Source: Leishmania martiniquensis (taxonomy: Eukaryota; Euglenozoa; Kinetoplastea; Trypanosomatida; Trypanosomatidae). From it: DNA of 64,000 nucleotides. The stretch lies in the NCBI RefSeq assembly GCF_017916325.1, contig NC_090168.1, forward strand, positions 1,197,143-1,261,142, written 5' to 3'. Shown piece by piece: positions 51,096 through 62,073 of this stretch (position 1 is the first letter of the stretch; each line of letters starts with the position of its first letter). Under the pieces are notes generated by a model that saw only the letters and a list, made by a program, of their open reading frames with translations, ran no database searches and was not told the origin of the DNA. The position numbers and the translations under genes were made by a program.

Positions 51096-52220
51096 TGATA
51101 GCGGAGTGGCCTATGAGCATAGGGTTGAAGCGGAAAGAAAAAACATGAAGCGAAGACGCGCTCACACGCCCTGACGAATGTCGCACTTCTGCCGAACTGG
51201 TGGGAGAGGAAAACGGGGGCCACGTGTAGACCCCCCACGTTGCTTCGCACGCACGGTGGAAGCTGATACGCTGCAAGGGAGGAATGCTGCATGGGGAAAG
51301 AAGAAAATAATAATGCAGGAGACGGCGGCCACGAGCGTAACCCTTTCCGCTCGGCTCCCCTTTTCTCGGTGCATTTTATTTCTTCCTTTCCCGGGGCTGC
51401 AGTCTCGTGTGTGCACGCTGCGCCACTTATGTCCCCCTTTCTTCCTTTGTTGTTGGTAGTGCGTGCTTACGGACATCTAGAGTCAATGCAGCAGCAGTCG
51501 CTGCTGATCAATTCTCCGACCCTCACTCCAGCCACTGCTCATCTCCTGCCCTCCCTTCGTCCTCTCTTCCGTCGCATCCCTCGGCTCCTGTCAAGGGCAA
51601 CAAGCACCAAGCGGGTGGCATGCGACTGACCACGGTGATGAATCGAAAGGCTGATAACGATGATGGAAAAAAATGAAGGCGGGGGCACGACTTTCATAGC
51701 CTTCTGTGCGCGAGCTTCTGCCTCTTTGCGCTTCTTGTGTGTGTGTGTGTGTCTGCGCGTGTGCATCCCTCTTTCTTATGTGCGCTTCGAGTGCTGCCCA
51801 GCACTGCCTCCCCCTCTTCTCTTTTGGCACGGACACAAACGCTAATTCTCTGCTGAGTGCGTGACGCGTGTGTCCTCTCACCTGGTGTGTAACGTTTCTG
51901 CCGCCTTGTTGGAACTGCCAATTCAGAAGCGTCGGCGGAGCACACGCAGCTGCGCCAGACACCACCACCTACTCAGCTCTGTCGCTGAGGCCCTGCGCTG
52001 CTGCCGGTGCCCTTCCGCTCCTCCTCCGCTGCGCCCATGAACGCGCCCCCCTCCCCTTCTTTGGGTCTCCTTCCCCTTCCCTCTCCTCGCTGGAGTTTGA
52101 GAGAACCAGCGACGGACGCCTTTTCACACACATACACAGACGAGAACCGTCATTCTATCCGCCTCCTCCCCTCTCCCCGTCTGAGGAGGCTGCTCAACGA
52201 CATACGCACACCGGCCACAC
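51096..52220. other. Spacer
   Basis: No gene seen. GT run near 51738-51752, pyrimidine-rich blocks near 51540-51600, 52015-52090 and 52155-52180, with AGs before ATG 52221. Confidence 0.6.
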
Positions 52221-53660
52221 ATGGGCTTTGGAGCTCTTCCGATCCGCACCCCACGCCGTGTCGTGGTAACGGGTATCGGCATGGTGACGCCTCTCGGCAT
52301 TAGCGCTGCGAGCACATGGGCGGCGGTGTGCCACGGTCAGTCCGGCATTCGGCCACTGCTTGAGGCACCGTATTTTTTGCCCGGCTTTATCCAAAACGAC
52401 AAGACCTTGTCACCACAGCAGAAGGCTGCAGCCCTAAAGAAGCTTGTTGCTGCCTTGCCGTGCAAGGTGGCTGCTTCTGTTCAGCCGCCAGCTGCGGCGA
52501 AATCGGCGGCGAGGACGCCGGACGAGCTGACACACACGGCGGATCCGTTCGCTCCGACGGCGCACGAGCCGCGTGCGCTGCGCTTCTGCGCGCATGCGGT
52601 CGAAGAGGCGCTTTCAGATGCGGCTCTGCAACTCTCTGAGGCCGTTCGAGATCGCTGTGGCGTCAACATTGGCATGGGCATCCCCTCGCTTGCCGACGTG
52701 ACGGACGTGTCGGCCTACCTTACCGGAGGCGCCATCGCCACCGATGCAGGTCAGGTGCACTACGCTAAGGTGCATCCATTGTTTTTACCAAAGATTTTAG
52801 GCAATATGGCAGCTGGCCAAGCGGCTATCTGCCACAAACTGCGCGGCCCTATCGGCAGCAGCGTCGCTGCCTGTGCGACTGGGGCGCACTGCATTGGTGA
52901 GGCAGCCTCGTGGATCCGTGAAGGCCGCGCGGATGTCATGGTGTGCGGCGCAACGGAAGCCTGCATCACGCCGGTGTCGGTCGCTGGCTTTTCACGGATG
53001 CGAGCACTGTGCACGCAGTACAACGACACCCCGTCGTCCGCCTCACGCCCGTTTGACCAAAGTCGCTCTGGCTTCGTCATGGGCGAAGGCTCCGGTGTTT
53101 TGATTCTCGAAGCACTTGAGCACGCAATGGCTCGCGCGGCACCGCGCATGTACGCCGAGCTGCGCGGCTTTGGAGTCTCATGCGATGCTCATCACATGGC
53201 CGTGCCGCACCCTGATGGAATCGGTGCCCGTCGCTGCGTGGAAGAAGCCTTGGCTGATGGTGGAGACGTCCCTGCTGCTGCCGTCGGCTATGTCAACGCG
53301 CACGCGACGGGCACCATTGGTGATGAACTGGAACTTACAGCGATCCAGCGCGCATTGCGACCATCGCAGTCACAATCCGCTTCTGCGCTGCTTGTGAGCA
53401 GCGCCAAAGGAGGGCTAGGCCACCTCCTCGGAGCTGCGGGTAGCGTCGAGGCGACGCTGACGGCCTTGGCGCTGCACGAGCAGCGCGCGCCGCCGACGGC
53501 GAACTTGACGACTCCGTGTCTCACGCCAGAGCAGGAGGAGTGCGGGCTGGTGTGTATCCAAGGTAGCGCCGCGCAGCAGCTGCAGAGTTGCGAGGCGGCA
53601 ATATCAACAAGCTTTGGCTTTGGTGGGATGAACACGGCGTTGCTCTTCACGCGTGTGTAG
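52221..53660 (+). CDS. KAS: 3-oxoacyl-ACP synthase (beta-ketoacyl-ACP synthase II type), mitochondrial fatty-acid synthesis
   Basis: 479 residues from ATG 52221. A thiolase-fold condensing enzyme: the start 'RRVVVTGIGMVTPLG' is typical, and the Cys-His-His triad is complete with C218 ('SVAACATGAH'), H361 ('VNAHATGTIGDEL') and H401 ('SAKGGLGHLLGAAGS', with Lys396). 'FDQSRSGFVMGEGSG' (278-292) and the C-terminal 'SFGFGGMNTALLF' complete the family. It condenses malonyl-ACP with acyl-ACP, adding two carbons. Trypanosomatids use type II enzymes in mitochondria for lipoate and other acyl-ACPs, so mitochondrial location is expected; the short basic N-terminus (IRTPRR) is compatible but not a clear presequence. 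A Lys/Ala-rich insert (about 64-102) is longer than in bacteria. The nearby LYR-protein gene fits the same acyl-ACP pathway. Confidence 0.92.
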   Translation: MGFGALPIRTPRRVVVTGIGMVTPLGISAASTWAAVCHGQSGIRPLLEAPYFLPGFIQNDKTLSPQQKAAALKKLVAALPCKVAASVQPPAAAKSAARTPDELTHTADPFAPTAHEPRALRFCAHAVEEALSDAALQLSEAVRDRCGVNIGMGIPSLADVTDVSAYLTGGAIATDAGQVHYAKVHPLFLPKILGNMAAGQAAICHKLRGPIGSSVAACATGAHCIGEAASWIREGRADVMVCGATEACITPVSVAGFSRMRALCTQYNDTPSSASRPFDQSRSGFVMGEGSGVLILEALEHAMARAAPRMYAELRGFGVSCDAHHMAVPHPDGIGARRCVEEALADGGDVPAAAVGYVNAHATGTIGDELELTAIQRALRPSQSQSASALLVSSAKGGLGHLLGAAGSVEATLTALALHEQRAPPTANLTTPCLTPEQEECGLVCIQGSAAQQLQSCEAAISTSFGFGGMNTALLFTRV

Positions 53661-54309
53661 GACGGAGACAGTTACGCGGAAACGCGGCGGGTGCGGGGGA
53701 GACGCTGGAGGCGCTCATCGTCTCGACACGCACAGACTGTTTGTGTAGTGCGATAGTGCCGGGGCACCCGCAGCTGTGGCCGTCTCTCGTACCTCACCGA
53801 CCCCTTCGTGAGACAGGCTGTACCCCTGCGTGGCTTCTCTTCCAGTTTTCTTTGGTCGTATCTCCTCCGAAGAGACCAGCCAAGGGCAAGGGCAGAATGG
53901 AGGTGCGATTCTTGCATCGCAACAGGCCTTTGCGTCTTCCACCTCTCTCCCTCTAGTGTCCCCCTCCCCAACACTGGTATCAGCCCAGGTCGTGGTACAG
54001 GTGCTTGGTCTTGCGGAAAGCGAGTGCGTGCGCGCCCTCTCGACAGGTGCCTCTTCAGCGATGCGGCTCATGACGAAGGGCCCACGTGGGGGACGGTGTG
54101 TGCAGAGGCCTACAAGCGGACGAATGCGCTTTCAGATGCGCTTTGCTGTGCACGTCGGTCCCATCGATGGAACGCGAGGGAAGGCGAGGAGGAACAGAGA
54201 CTGCACCTCTGCGCCGTTTCTCTCTACAACAACGCCTTCCCCCCCTTTCCCCAACACACGTTACCCTTCCTACGGTGGCACTTTGGACTTCACAGCTTGG
54301 TATGGCTTG

Positions 54310-54545
54310 GTATAGGGAGGGGGGGGCATCCGTCATGGGCGAAAAGGTCGTGAGGGGCGATGCACGCCAGTCAGCCACATGGTGCGTGCGCGCAACAGTT
54401 GCAGTGGCTCCTGCGCCTGGCCGGGTGTGCTGGCGAGGCACCGGTGCCGACCGCACGGCGGGTGCAGCCGGGCTCTTCGCTGGCTAGCCCAGCTTCTGGC
54501 GCGGTGGGGTAGACGCTGGCGCACTGGTGGTGGCGTGAGTTTTTC
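54310..54545 (+). repeat. Possible highly diverged relative of the SIDER-like repeat
   Basis: Order of features resembles the middle of the 488-bp repeat: a G run, then ACATGGTGC, then later CACTGGTG-GG-CGTGAG. Sequence between is not alignable by eye. It lies about 650 bases after the KAS stop codon. Weak call. Confidence 0.25.
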
Positions 54546-54891
54546 TGCTGACTTTTTGGCGGCGAAACTGATATTTCACCCAAAGCATATCGCCTCTACT
54601 CCTCATCAAGGTTCTCAATGTTTTCACATCCCCCCTGTGGAACTGAAAGAGGTGCGTACGCGTGCAGGACAGGTTCGGGGACGCATGAGCGGGTGTAAGG
54701 CGTCCTCAGGGCTCCTTTTTTGTGCCTGCTTCGGCACGAACTCTCCCTTTATGACTCTCTCTTGCTCCCGCTCCTTTTGCTCCGCGGTTCGCCGCGTGAT
54801 CAGCTTGCCTACAGCCTCGCCTTGTATACCTCTCACTTGCTCTCCTTCGCTGGCTGCTCCTGCCTCTCTCTCTCTGCATGTTTGTGGGTAA

Positions 54892-54910
54892 ACATATATA
54901 TATATATATG
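54892..54910. repeat. TA microsatellite
   Basis: Short run of TA units in the gene-free region, followed by a GT run near 54942-54958. Confidence 0.85.
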
Positions 54911-57900
54911 CGATTTCATCTCGCTGGAATCGGCACGTGTGCTGTGTGTGTGTGTGTGATTCTGTCATGCGCTGACTCCCTTACATGGCATGCGCGCATG
55001 TGTATTCTTGTGCGTTCCGTACACGGGCTTTCATCGACGCACACTTGCATGTGCATGCACGCATACATATTTGGCCATTAAACAAAAACTAACCACTACG
55101 CATATACGCACTCAACCATTCCCGCTCTTTCCCGAATTTCGCACTCCAAAACATCAGTTAAGCGCACCATAACATTAAAATCTCAGGAGACGCAAAGCTT
55201 TTCACTGCCCCCCTTCCTCTTACCCAACGCCGGCCTTTGTCTCACTTCTCTACCGCCACTTTGGCTCTCTTCTGCACTCTCTCTCCACTTGACGCGGACT
55301 CCCTCGCTCCCCTTCAGTGGGCCGCCTATCATCGGCTTCTCACCTGTGTAGGTCTCTCCCTTCCATCTCCCTCTCCGACCTCATTAATCCGTGCACACTG
55401 GCTCTGGTCACCGGCCCCCCCTCCACTCTCCCTCTTTCTGTTCTTGTCGTCGTTACCGTTGTTCTCGTCCTCCACCCGCCCACCGCATCCTTAGCGTCGG
55501 TGCCGCAACCGGGTATTGCACCGCTTCTGCCGGCGCCGCGGCCCACGCATCGAACTCGTCTCCCTCCCTCCCCCTCTGGGGCCTCCTTAAACCTCTTTCA
55601 CCACTCTAAACTCTTCGTCCCATTCCCACGCTATTGCTTTCCCTTTTCGCCTTCCGTTTCTCTTCGGATCCCCCCGCTCCCCTTTTCCTGTTCTCCCCGT
55701 GCTGCACTTTTCCACAATTTCTTTTTTCCCTTTCTTTTCGCCTACCCTTTCTCCCCTCTTCCATCAGTGGTGGACATTCTCTTTCGTGTCTGATCTATTT
55801 CTTTATTTTTTTCCCCTTCTCCTCCCGACCTGTCTGCCTGCCTCTCTGCCTGTGCGTGGACGATACTCGTCTCTCTGCCGTCGCCACTCCGCCCTCTTGC
55901 CCCACCGTCCCTCTCTGGATCAGGGGAGCCGCCTCTCGACGAGGAGGGAAGGGGCAACAGCTGCACCAGCATCTCTAGCGACGTATCATACGTACGTCGC
56001 CTCGTTTTCAAAGCCCCGTTTCTTTCAATCTCGCTCGTTTCCTCTTTTGTACCGCCCTCTCCCCAAACCATCATCAAACACCCTTCCGCTCCACTCTCCA
56101 GCCCTCTCCCCACCCACACTCACTTCGCCATACACCCCCCTCCCTCCATCACCCATAGGCGCCGCCAGCACTGCCGTAGCCCTTCCCTGTTTTTGATCGT
56201 TCTGCCTGCGAGAAAGAAAGTAGAGAGTCGGTAGCCGCTACCCGCACACGCACACAGCCCCGGTGCCGTCGCTCTGCCTGTCCGTCTCGACCGCCTGTCC
56301 GCCCTTCCTACGAACGTCTCTCTCTCGTTCGGTTGGCTCTTGTCACAGACGCTCGATTCTGACCTGTCTCCTTCTTTCCCCTCTATCGCGTGCCGTTGTC
56401 CTCCGATTGGACGCTACCGAACTTTTATCGTCTTGCTGCACATCCCATAAGGGGGATTGAGCAGAGACGGCTATTACACGCACGTGGAGTGTGCAATCGT
56501 TTTATTTAACTATTTTTTTTCGGTTTGTGGAGGGCACCGTCGCTTCAAATATATTCGTCTCTCCGCTTCTCTTACATCGCTGTCTTTCATAGCACGAGCA
56601 CCAGCAGCCCACTGCACTACTGGCACCGTCACAACAGTGCAGCCGCCCGCGGTGATCATCATTGTCCCCGGTGCGAAGAAGAGAGAGAGAGGAGTGTTTC
56701 GAAACGAAAAAAGGAGAAAGGAGAGAAGGGAAGGTCAATCATATCGGTGTCGTGTGTGTGTGTGCCAGTGAGAGGGGAGGGTCGGTGGACTAAGCGGTGC
56801 GGACTGTTGGCAAACATCTTTTGCTATCTCTTCCTTCCCTCTTCACGCATTGGCTGCATCTCCTCTATCTCTTTCTCTCTCTCTCTCTGACATTTGGATC
56901 TATCATCGTTAGCCGGGCGTGCGTGCTTCTGTTGCTCGTGTTTCTGTATGTAAATATATATTTCGCTTGTGCCTTTCCTGTTGAATCCCTCCGTTGTATT
57001 GTTGCGTGCGGGTACGTGGGTCTGTCATCCACTCAACGATCCTCGTCTTCGACTCGTTGCTCTCTTTGTTCTCGCTGCCCTCCTTGCCAGTGGCCCTTGC
57101 CCCCACTGACGTGTTGCTGCTCATCCGCAAAGGTGGTGCACAGCATTCCTACGGAAAAAAGAAAACGAACGATCGTTTATTTTGGGCTCGTTGGAAGGTG
57201 GGGCAGGAGTAAAGAACACCCCTCCCCCTTCTTTTGTTCGCACATCGCCCACCTAGAAAAGGGCTTGCGAGGGCAAGGAAACTTTAAGAGCGTTGGTCCA
57301 CCAGGCGAGGCAGGCTCTCCCCGTGTTGGAGACGTGAGCACAGCAAGACACCTCACTCACACTTAAACCCGAAGAGAGCGAAATATTGAAGCTTTCGGAA
57401 AGGAGGGGTCAACAGGCTTGTTATTCTTTTTCGTTTCTTTTGCTTTCGGCAAGCATATCCTCTCACTACCCTCAACCATTATCACCACCTATCCGCACGC
57501 TCCACGTCTTCCCCGCGCACGCGGACTGACACCAGCCACACGAGCACCTTCCTCTAGGTTTGCTCGCTCTCTCTGCGTATTCTCTTTCTGTTGTTTCACC
57601 TGCGCAACAAGGAAGACGTCGATCTACCCTTTTTTTTTCTCTTCCCCCCCATACACACACACTCTTCCGTTCTCTATCCCTGTCGACACATCTCTGCTGT
57701 TTGGAAGAGTCTACTTTTTTTTTTATTCTTCTCTTTGCACTTCCAAATCGTTTCCTGCTAATTCCGTATCCTGAGTGTCCAGTGCCTTTGTCGGCGTGTC
57801 TGTGGTAAGACGGAACAGCGAAAACGAGAGCATCGCTGATCTCGGGCAGCGGCTGGAGATCGAGGGCGGGCAGCTTCCACATACGTAGCGCTTCAGGTTG

Positions 57901-60900
57901 CACGGTCTGTGAGCTGGTGCACGTGTGTGCTTCACAAATCCCTCTTGTTCCGTGATTTTTTCTTGCGCCACGTCTGCATTACTGGTGTTTTTTGGAGGTG
58001 TTGCTCAACACTCTCTTTCGTCGTCGTGTGTAGCTCTTTCTCCCTTCCCCTTCTATCTCCTGAACTCTCCTCTTACTCTCGTACCACCGTTCCCCCTTGT
58101 CTTCCTTTGAGTCTATTAGTGTGGCACAGCACCTGCCGTTCGCCCTCCTCCCTGTCCCGAATCGGTGCCGTCTTCTCTCTCTCTCCCTCTTCTTTGCTTG
58201 CCTCTCACCCACGCTCTGTGCCGAAGCTTCTGCTCCTCTGTGGTGTACCACCCCGTGTGCTTGCGCTTCTCGTGTGGTGGAGCATCATACATCAGCGTCA
58301 TTGGTGCACTGTTTTTTTTTTGCACGCACCTATTTTTCTTTTTCCTTTTAGCCATCTCCCTCCCTCCTTCCCTCTCTCTTCTTTGAGCGCCTGATCGTCT
58401 CCCTTCTGATTTCTTTCGTGGCGTCCACTTCTTTCTTTTGTCATTTAGCCTTGGACACTCTCTCCCAAGTCACTGTCTCTCCTATTCCTTCACCTCTCCG
58501 TCTCTCGATTGGCCCCGCCTTTTCTTTCATTTCTCTGCATCCGCTTCTTGGAGCGCTTTCTCTCTCTTCTTTTTCGTTGCATCTCCCCTCCTTCCCTCCC
58601 TCCTCGTCGCTCACGCCCTCGTTTGTCGCTTGCCTATCCGCTTCTTTTCCTGTTCTCCACCCTATCCTTCGTCTCCTCCCCCACTCTCCTCTTACGTTGT
58701 TGTTTATCCCCTTCTTTGTTTCTCCTCTCTGCTTCATACTGTTCTTTTCTTTTTTTCGTCGCTGTTAGCACCCCTTTTGTCTCTCTTCAGCTTTCCTAGC
58801 GTTTGTGTTTCTGTTGTACGTCTTCTCGCCTGTGCGTATACTTGCTAGTTCAGTGGGTGCTCGTGCGTGTCGTTTGTAGTCATCTTTTCACCGTCTCTTC
58901 ACCTTCTGAACAGTCTACGCTTCCTCTCCACTTGTTGTTTCGTGAACTCGCTTCTGCTTTGCCTCTTCGTTACGCCCTCGCTCTTTTCCCTCTGTTGGTA
59001 TAGGACCTCCCTTTCTTTTCCCATTTCGCATTCTGTTCGTTTTTTCTTTTCGTCGCCCGCACGTGTCTTCAGAGCCTCCTTGCCCAGCATCTGGCCTCTG
59101 ATTGCACCGCATCGTATCCCTTCTTTTCCTGTCGCGTAACGTGGTGCTCTTGCATGGTGCCCCTCTGTTGTTTTCAGCTGCTGTCCCTCCCCCTGGTTGT
59201 ATTTTTCGCTTCCTATCCTGTTGTCTTCTCGTGCTTTACGTTCCCTTCTATTTTGTTTTTCGCTTTGACGCCCTTTACCGCCACCACCACCACCGTCTCT
59301 CTACCGCACGCCTTACCCTTTTTTTTAAATATATATACATATATCTCAAACAGTAAGGCGTCTGCTCTTCTCTAGTCGTGCGCTCCTCGTCAATTCGTAG
59401 CGAGAACGCATAGCAGAGTAGAAAAGCGAACAAATCACACGTGCAGAGTGCCTCTTCTTTCTGTTTTGTTTGACAAATCAGCTCCGGTGCACAGCATCGT
59501 CATTCTGGCCAACGCCATCACCTCACAGTCCTTTGCCCATCACTGCCGCAGCAGAGGAGGAGCAAGAATCGCAACAAAGGGCTAACGTCAAGAAGAGGTC
59601 TGAGCCTAGTAAGTGCGCTTCTGTTTACCAGCGCATTCGCAGCCAACCTTGTTTTGCGTTGCTCTTGCCCTCCTCTCTTGTACGGGCACTCGGAAAGGAA
59701 ACAGAGCGAAGGCGTCGCTTCTGCAAGCAAGGTAGGGCGTTCAGATAGCAGCGCAAACACGCGAGCGTTGAGTCAACGCAAACGAACGCCGCAATAATAA
59801 TAAAAGCAGGTATCCGTGGGATCGTGCTGTGCAGTGCCTTCTCACTCCCTCTCTACAGGGGCACACACACATTAACACACACAGACGTACATTTGTACAC
59901 GCACAAGGCGGCAATCGTGGGCAAGTACAAAAGGATACGCTCTCCCGAAACGTGCGTTCATTTCACAAGTGGCCTGAGAAAACGCATATCTGAGTGCGTG
60001 CTTTTGCTTGCGTGTGTGCGTGTGTGCACGCTGCTTCCTCTACATTGGCCACGCCGCTTTTATTCATCATCCCTATCTGCTCTGTCACGTGATAGCCTCG
60101 TGTGCCCACCCTTGACTAATTTTTCTTTTTGGTGTGCGTACGTGAAGCGTGTATCATCTCGACTGTTGCTTCCGTGCTTGGTGCGTGTGCGGGTGGGTGC
60201 CAGCTAAGGTCTCTGCCTGGACTACCCTCTCCCGTTCTCCCGTTCTCCCGCTCTCCCTCTCCCCACTTCAGCAGCGCTTATAGTTTTCTTTCCCTGCTCT
60301 GCCGTGCTTTGGTGTACTCTCTTCGGATTGCCTTCTATCCTTGTGTGAAGTTTTACTTGTCTTTTGTTTTTTTCTTTCGAATCAGAGGTAGTTGCTCGTT
60401 ACCTCTCTATTCCCGCACTTCTCCGTTCTCCCTTTTCTTTTCCTATTTCTCCTTGACTTCTTTCGTTACCCTCACTCTCTCCTCTCCCTCTTCGTTACCC
60501 ATCCCCTTCTCTTCAGGTGCCCTATTGCGTTTGGTACTGACGTTACCCTCCCCACTTAATCCCTTCATCACAGCGGGTCTGTCTGTGTCCGCGCGTGCTT
60601 GCGCGGCTTAGTGCGTGCGTTCTTTCTTATTTTCCTTTTCTGCAGCTTCCGGCTACATTTTATCGTACTGCCACCGTCGCTGCCGCCAAACTCTGCGTTT
60701 CACGCACTATTTTTTCGGCCTTTTCGATCTCCCCCTTCTATCCGCCTCACTTTGTCTTCTTCGCCTCTCTCCACTGCTCTCTTCCTCACACCTTCCTATA
60801 CGGCTTCTGCCCTTGGCCTCATAGTTTTTTTTTGTGGCCTCGCGCGTGACTGTGTGTGTGTGTGTCCTCGTGCACGCGTATCTTTTGCAGTCCGCTTCGT

Positions 60901-61751
60901 ATTGGCTTATTTCTCTGTGGATAGTTTTGTCTTTGTGTGTGTGTATTTGTCTCTTGTTGTCTTTGCGTTAGTGTTATCGTTTCATTATCTCGGTGTGCTC
61001 ACCATTGGCTTTTTTTACACGAACAATAAAACGGCGTTGCGTCCATTTTTTCTCTGCTGTGTGCGTGCGTGTGTGTGCCCGCGACTTCGCCCACTCCCCT
61101 CTCTTCTCCACAAGGGGTTACACTCTGTTTTGCCGTCTCTCTCTCCTCTTGCTGTGTGTGTGTGCGTGTGCGTGTGCGCACAGGGCTCTTTATTCTTCAT
61201 TCTCTTCCCCTCAGCGTCTGTTAATTGCCTGTGAGTACTGCGTGGACTCCACATCGAGGCAAGGAGTCTCTGGTTCACCCCCCACCCACCCCACCACACA
61301 CACACACACACTTGTCCCCTCGCCGCTTTCTCCTCTCAGCACCTCTTTCTCTCTGAGAGGTTCACCTGGCGCGCGCGACGAAGGAAGGCATCGTAAAGAC
61401 ACAGAAGTGTGCTGCGAAAGAGGAATAGAAGGCACAGCTGGGGCTGGTTTGCCGGTGTGTGCGTGTGTGTGTGTGTGCCGACGCTGTTGCCTTTGCCACT
61501 CGCTTTACCCTTTTCTTTCTCCCTTTTGCCCTTTTCGTGAAGTTTCTATTTTTTCTCTTTTTTTCAGTCTTGTCCGTTTGCCGACGCAGAAAATTGGATC
61601 TGCCGGCCTCGCTCTCCCCCTGTCTCTCTTCCTCATTCCTTTTACCGCCTCTGCGCGTCTCCTTCCCTCGTAGCGGAGAGCAAGCAGAAAACGGAACAAC
61701 AACCAAACGGTGGGCGTTCCCAGCAGAGGTGAGGTGGGGCAGTGTAAACGC

Positions 61752-61785
61752 TGGCCGCCGCCGCCGCCGCCGCAGCAGCAGCAGC
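61752..61785 (+). repeat. GCC/GCA trinucleotide repeat in the probable leader of the RRM gene
   Basis: About six GCC units pass into four CAG/GCA units, about 290 bases before ATG 62074, inside a region I consider non-coding. Confidence 0.8.
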
Positions 61786-61952
61786 CATACAAAATCAGAA
61801 CACGCCGAAACAACGAAGACGGCACTGCTTTTTTTTTTTGCTTCTTTTGTTGTTTTCTGGCGATCTCGTCGACTGTTCTTTTGGTAAAGCGGGTGACGAT
61901 CACGAGGCCATTGGAATCGCATCAGTGTGACAGACGCCAGCGCCTCTGCCCG

Positions 61953-61978
61953 CATATATATATATATTTTATATATTT
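61953..61978. repeat. TA-rich microsatellite
   Basis: TA units with a short TTTT interruption, ending in TTTAG (AG at 61979-61980), which could itself act as the acceptor for the next gene. Confidence 0.8.
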
Positions 61979-62073
61979 AGTTCGGTGGATTGAGTGATCT
62001 CGGCCGTCGGTCTTTTGCGCTCCCTTCATTGTTGCATCACCACACACATACGCACGCACGGCGCCCGGTAACG

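Larger units (their letters stand above)
53661..62073. other. 8.4-kb gene-free region, mostly pyrimidine-rich on the + strand
   Basis: No coding frame with amino-acid composition like a protein was found; open frames are Ser/Leu/Phe/Pro-rich translations of C/T sequence. 53661-55190 is mixed, with a possible diverged repeat at about 54310-54545 and a TA tract at 54892-54910. From about 55195 to 59330 and 59990 to 61640 the + strand is dominated by C and T. A purine island lies at about 56676-56735 (GA-rich), and mixed sequence at 59340-59960. A TA tract at 61953-61978 precedes the last gene. No tRNA, snoRNA cluster or rRNA was recognised by eye. It must include the 3' UTR of the KAS gene and the leader of the RRM gene. 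Confidence 0.65.

Noticed and set aside
59470..59748. 92-codon open frame in the gene-free region
   Set aside because: Starts with TTG, has no recognisable motif and no clear acceptor before an ATG; too weak to annotate.
61278..61295. Third minus-strand G4 motif
   Set aside because: Only three C runs of at least three plus a CC; too weak compared with 46367-46383.
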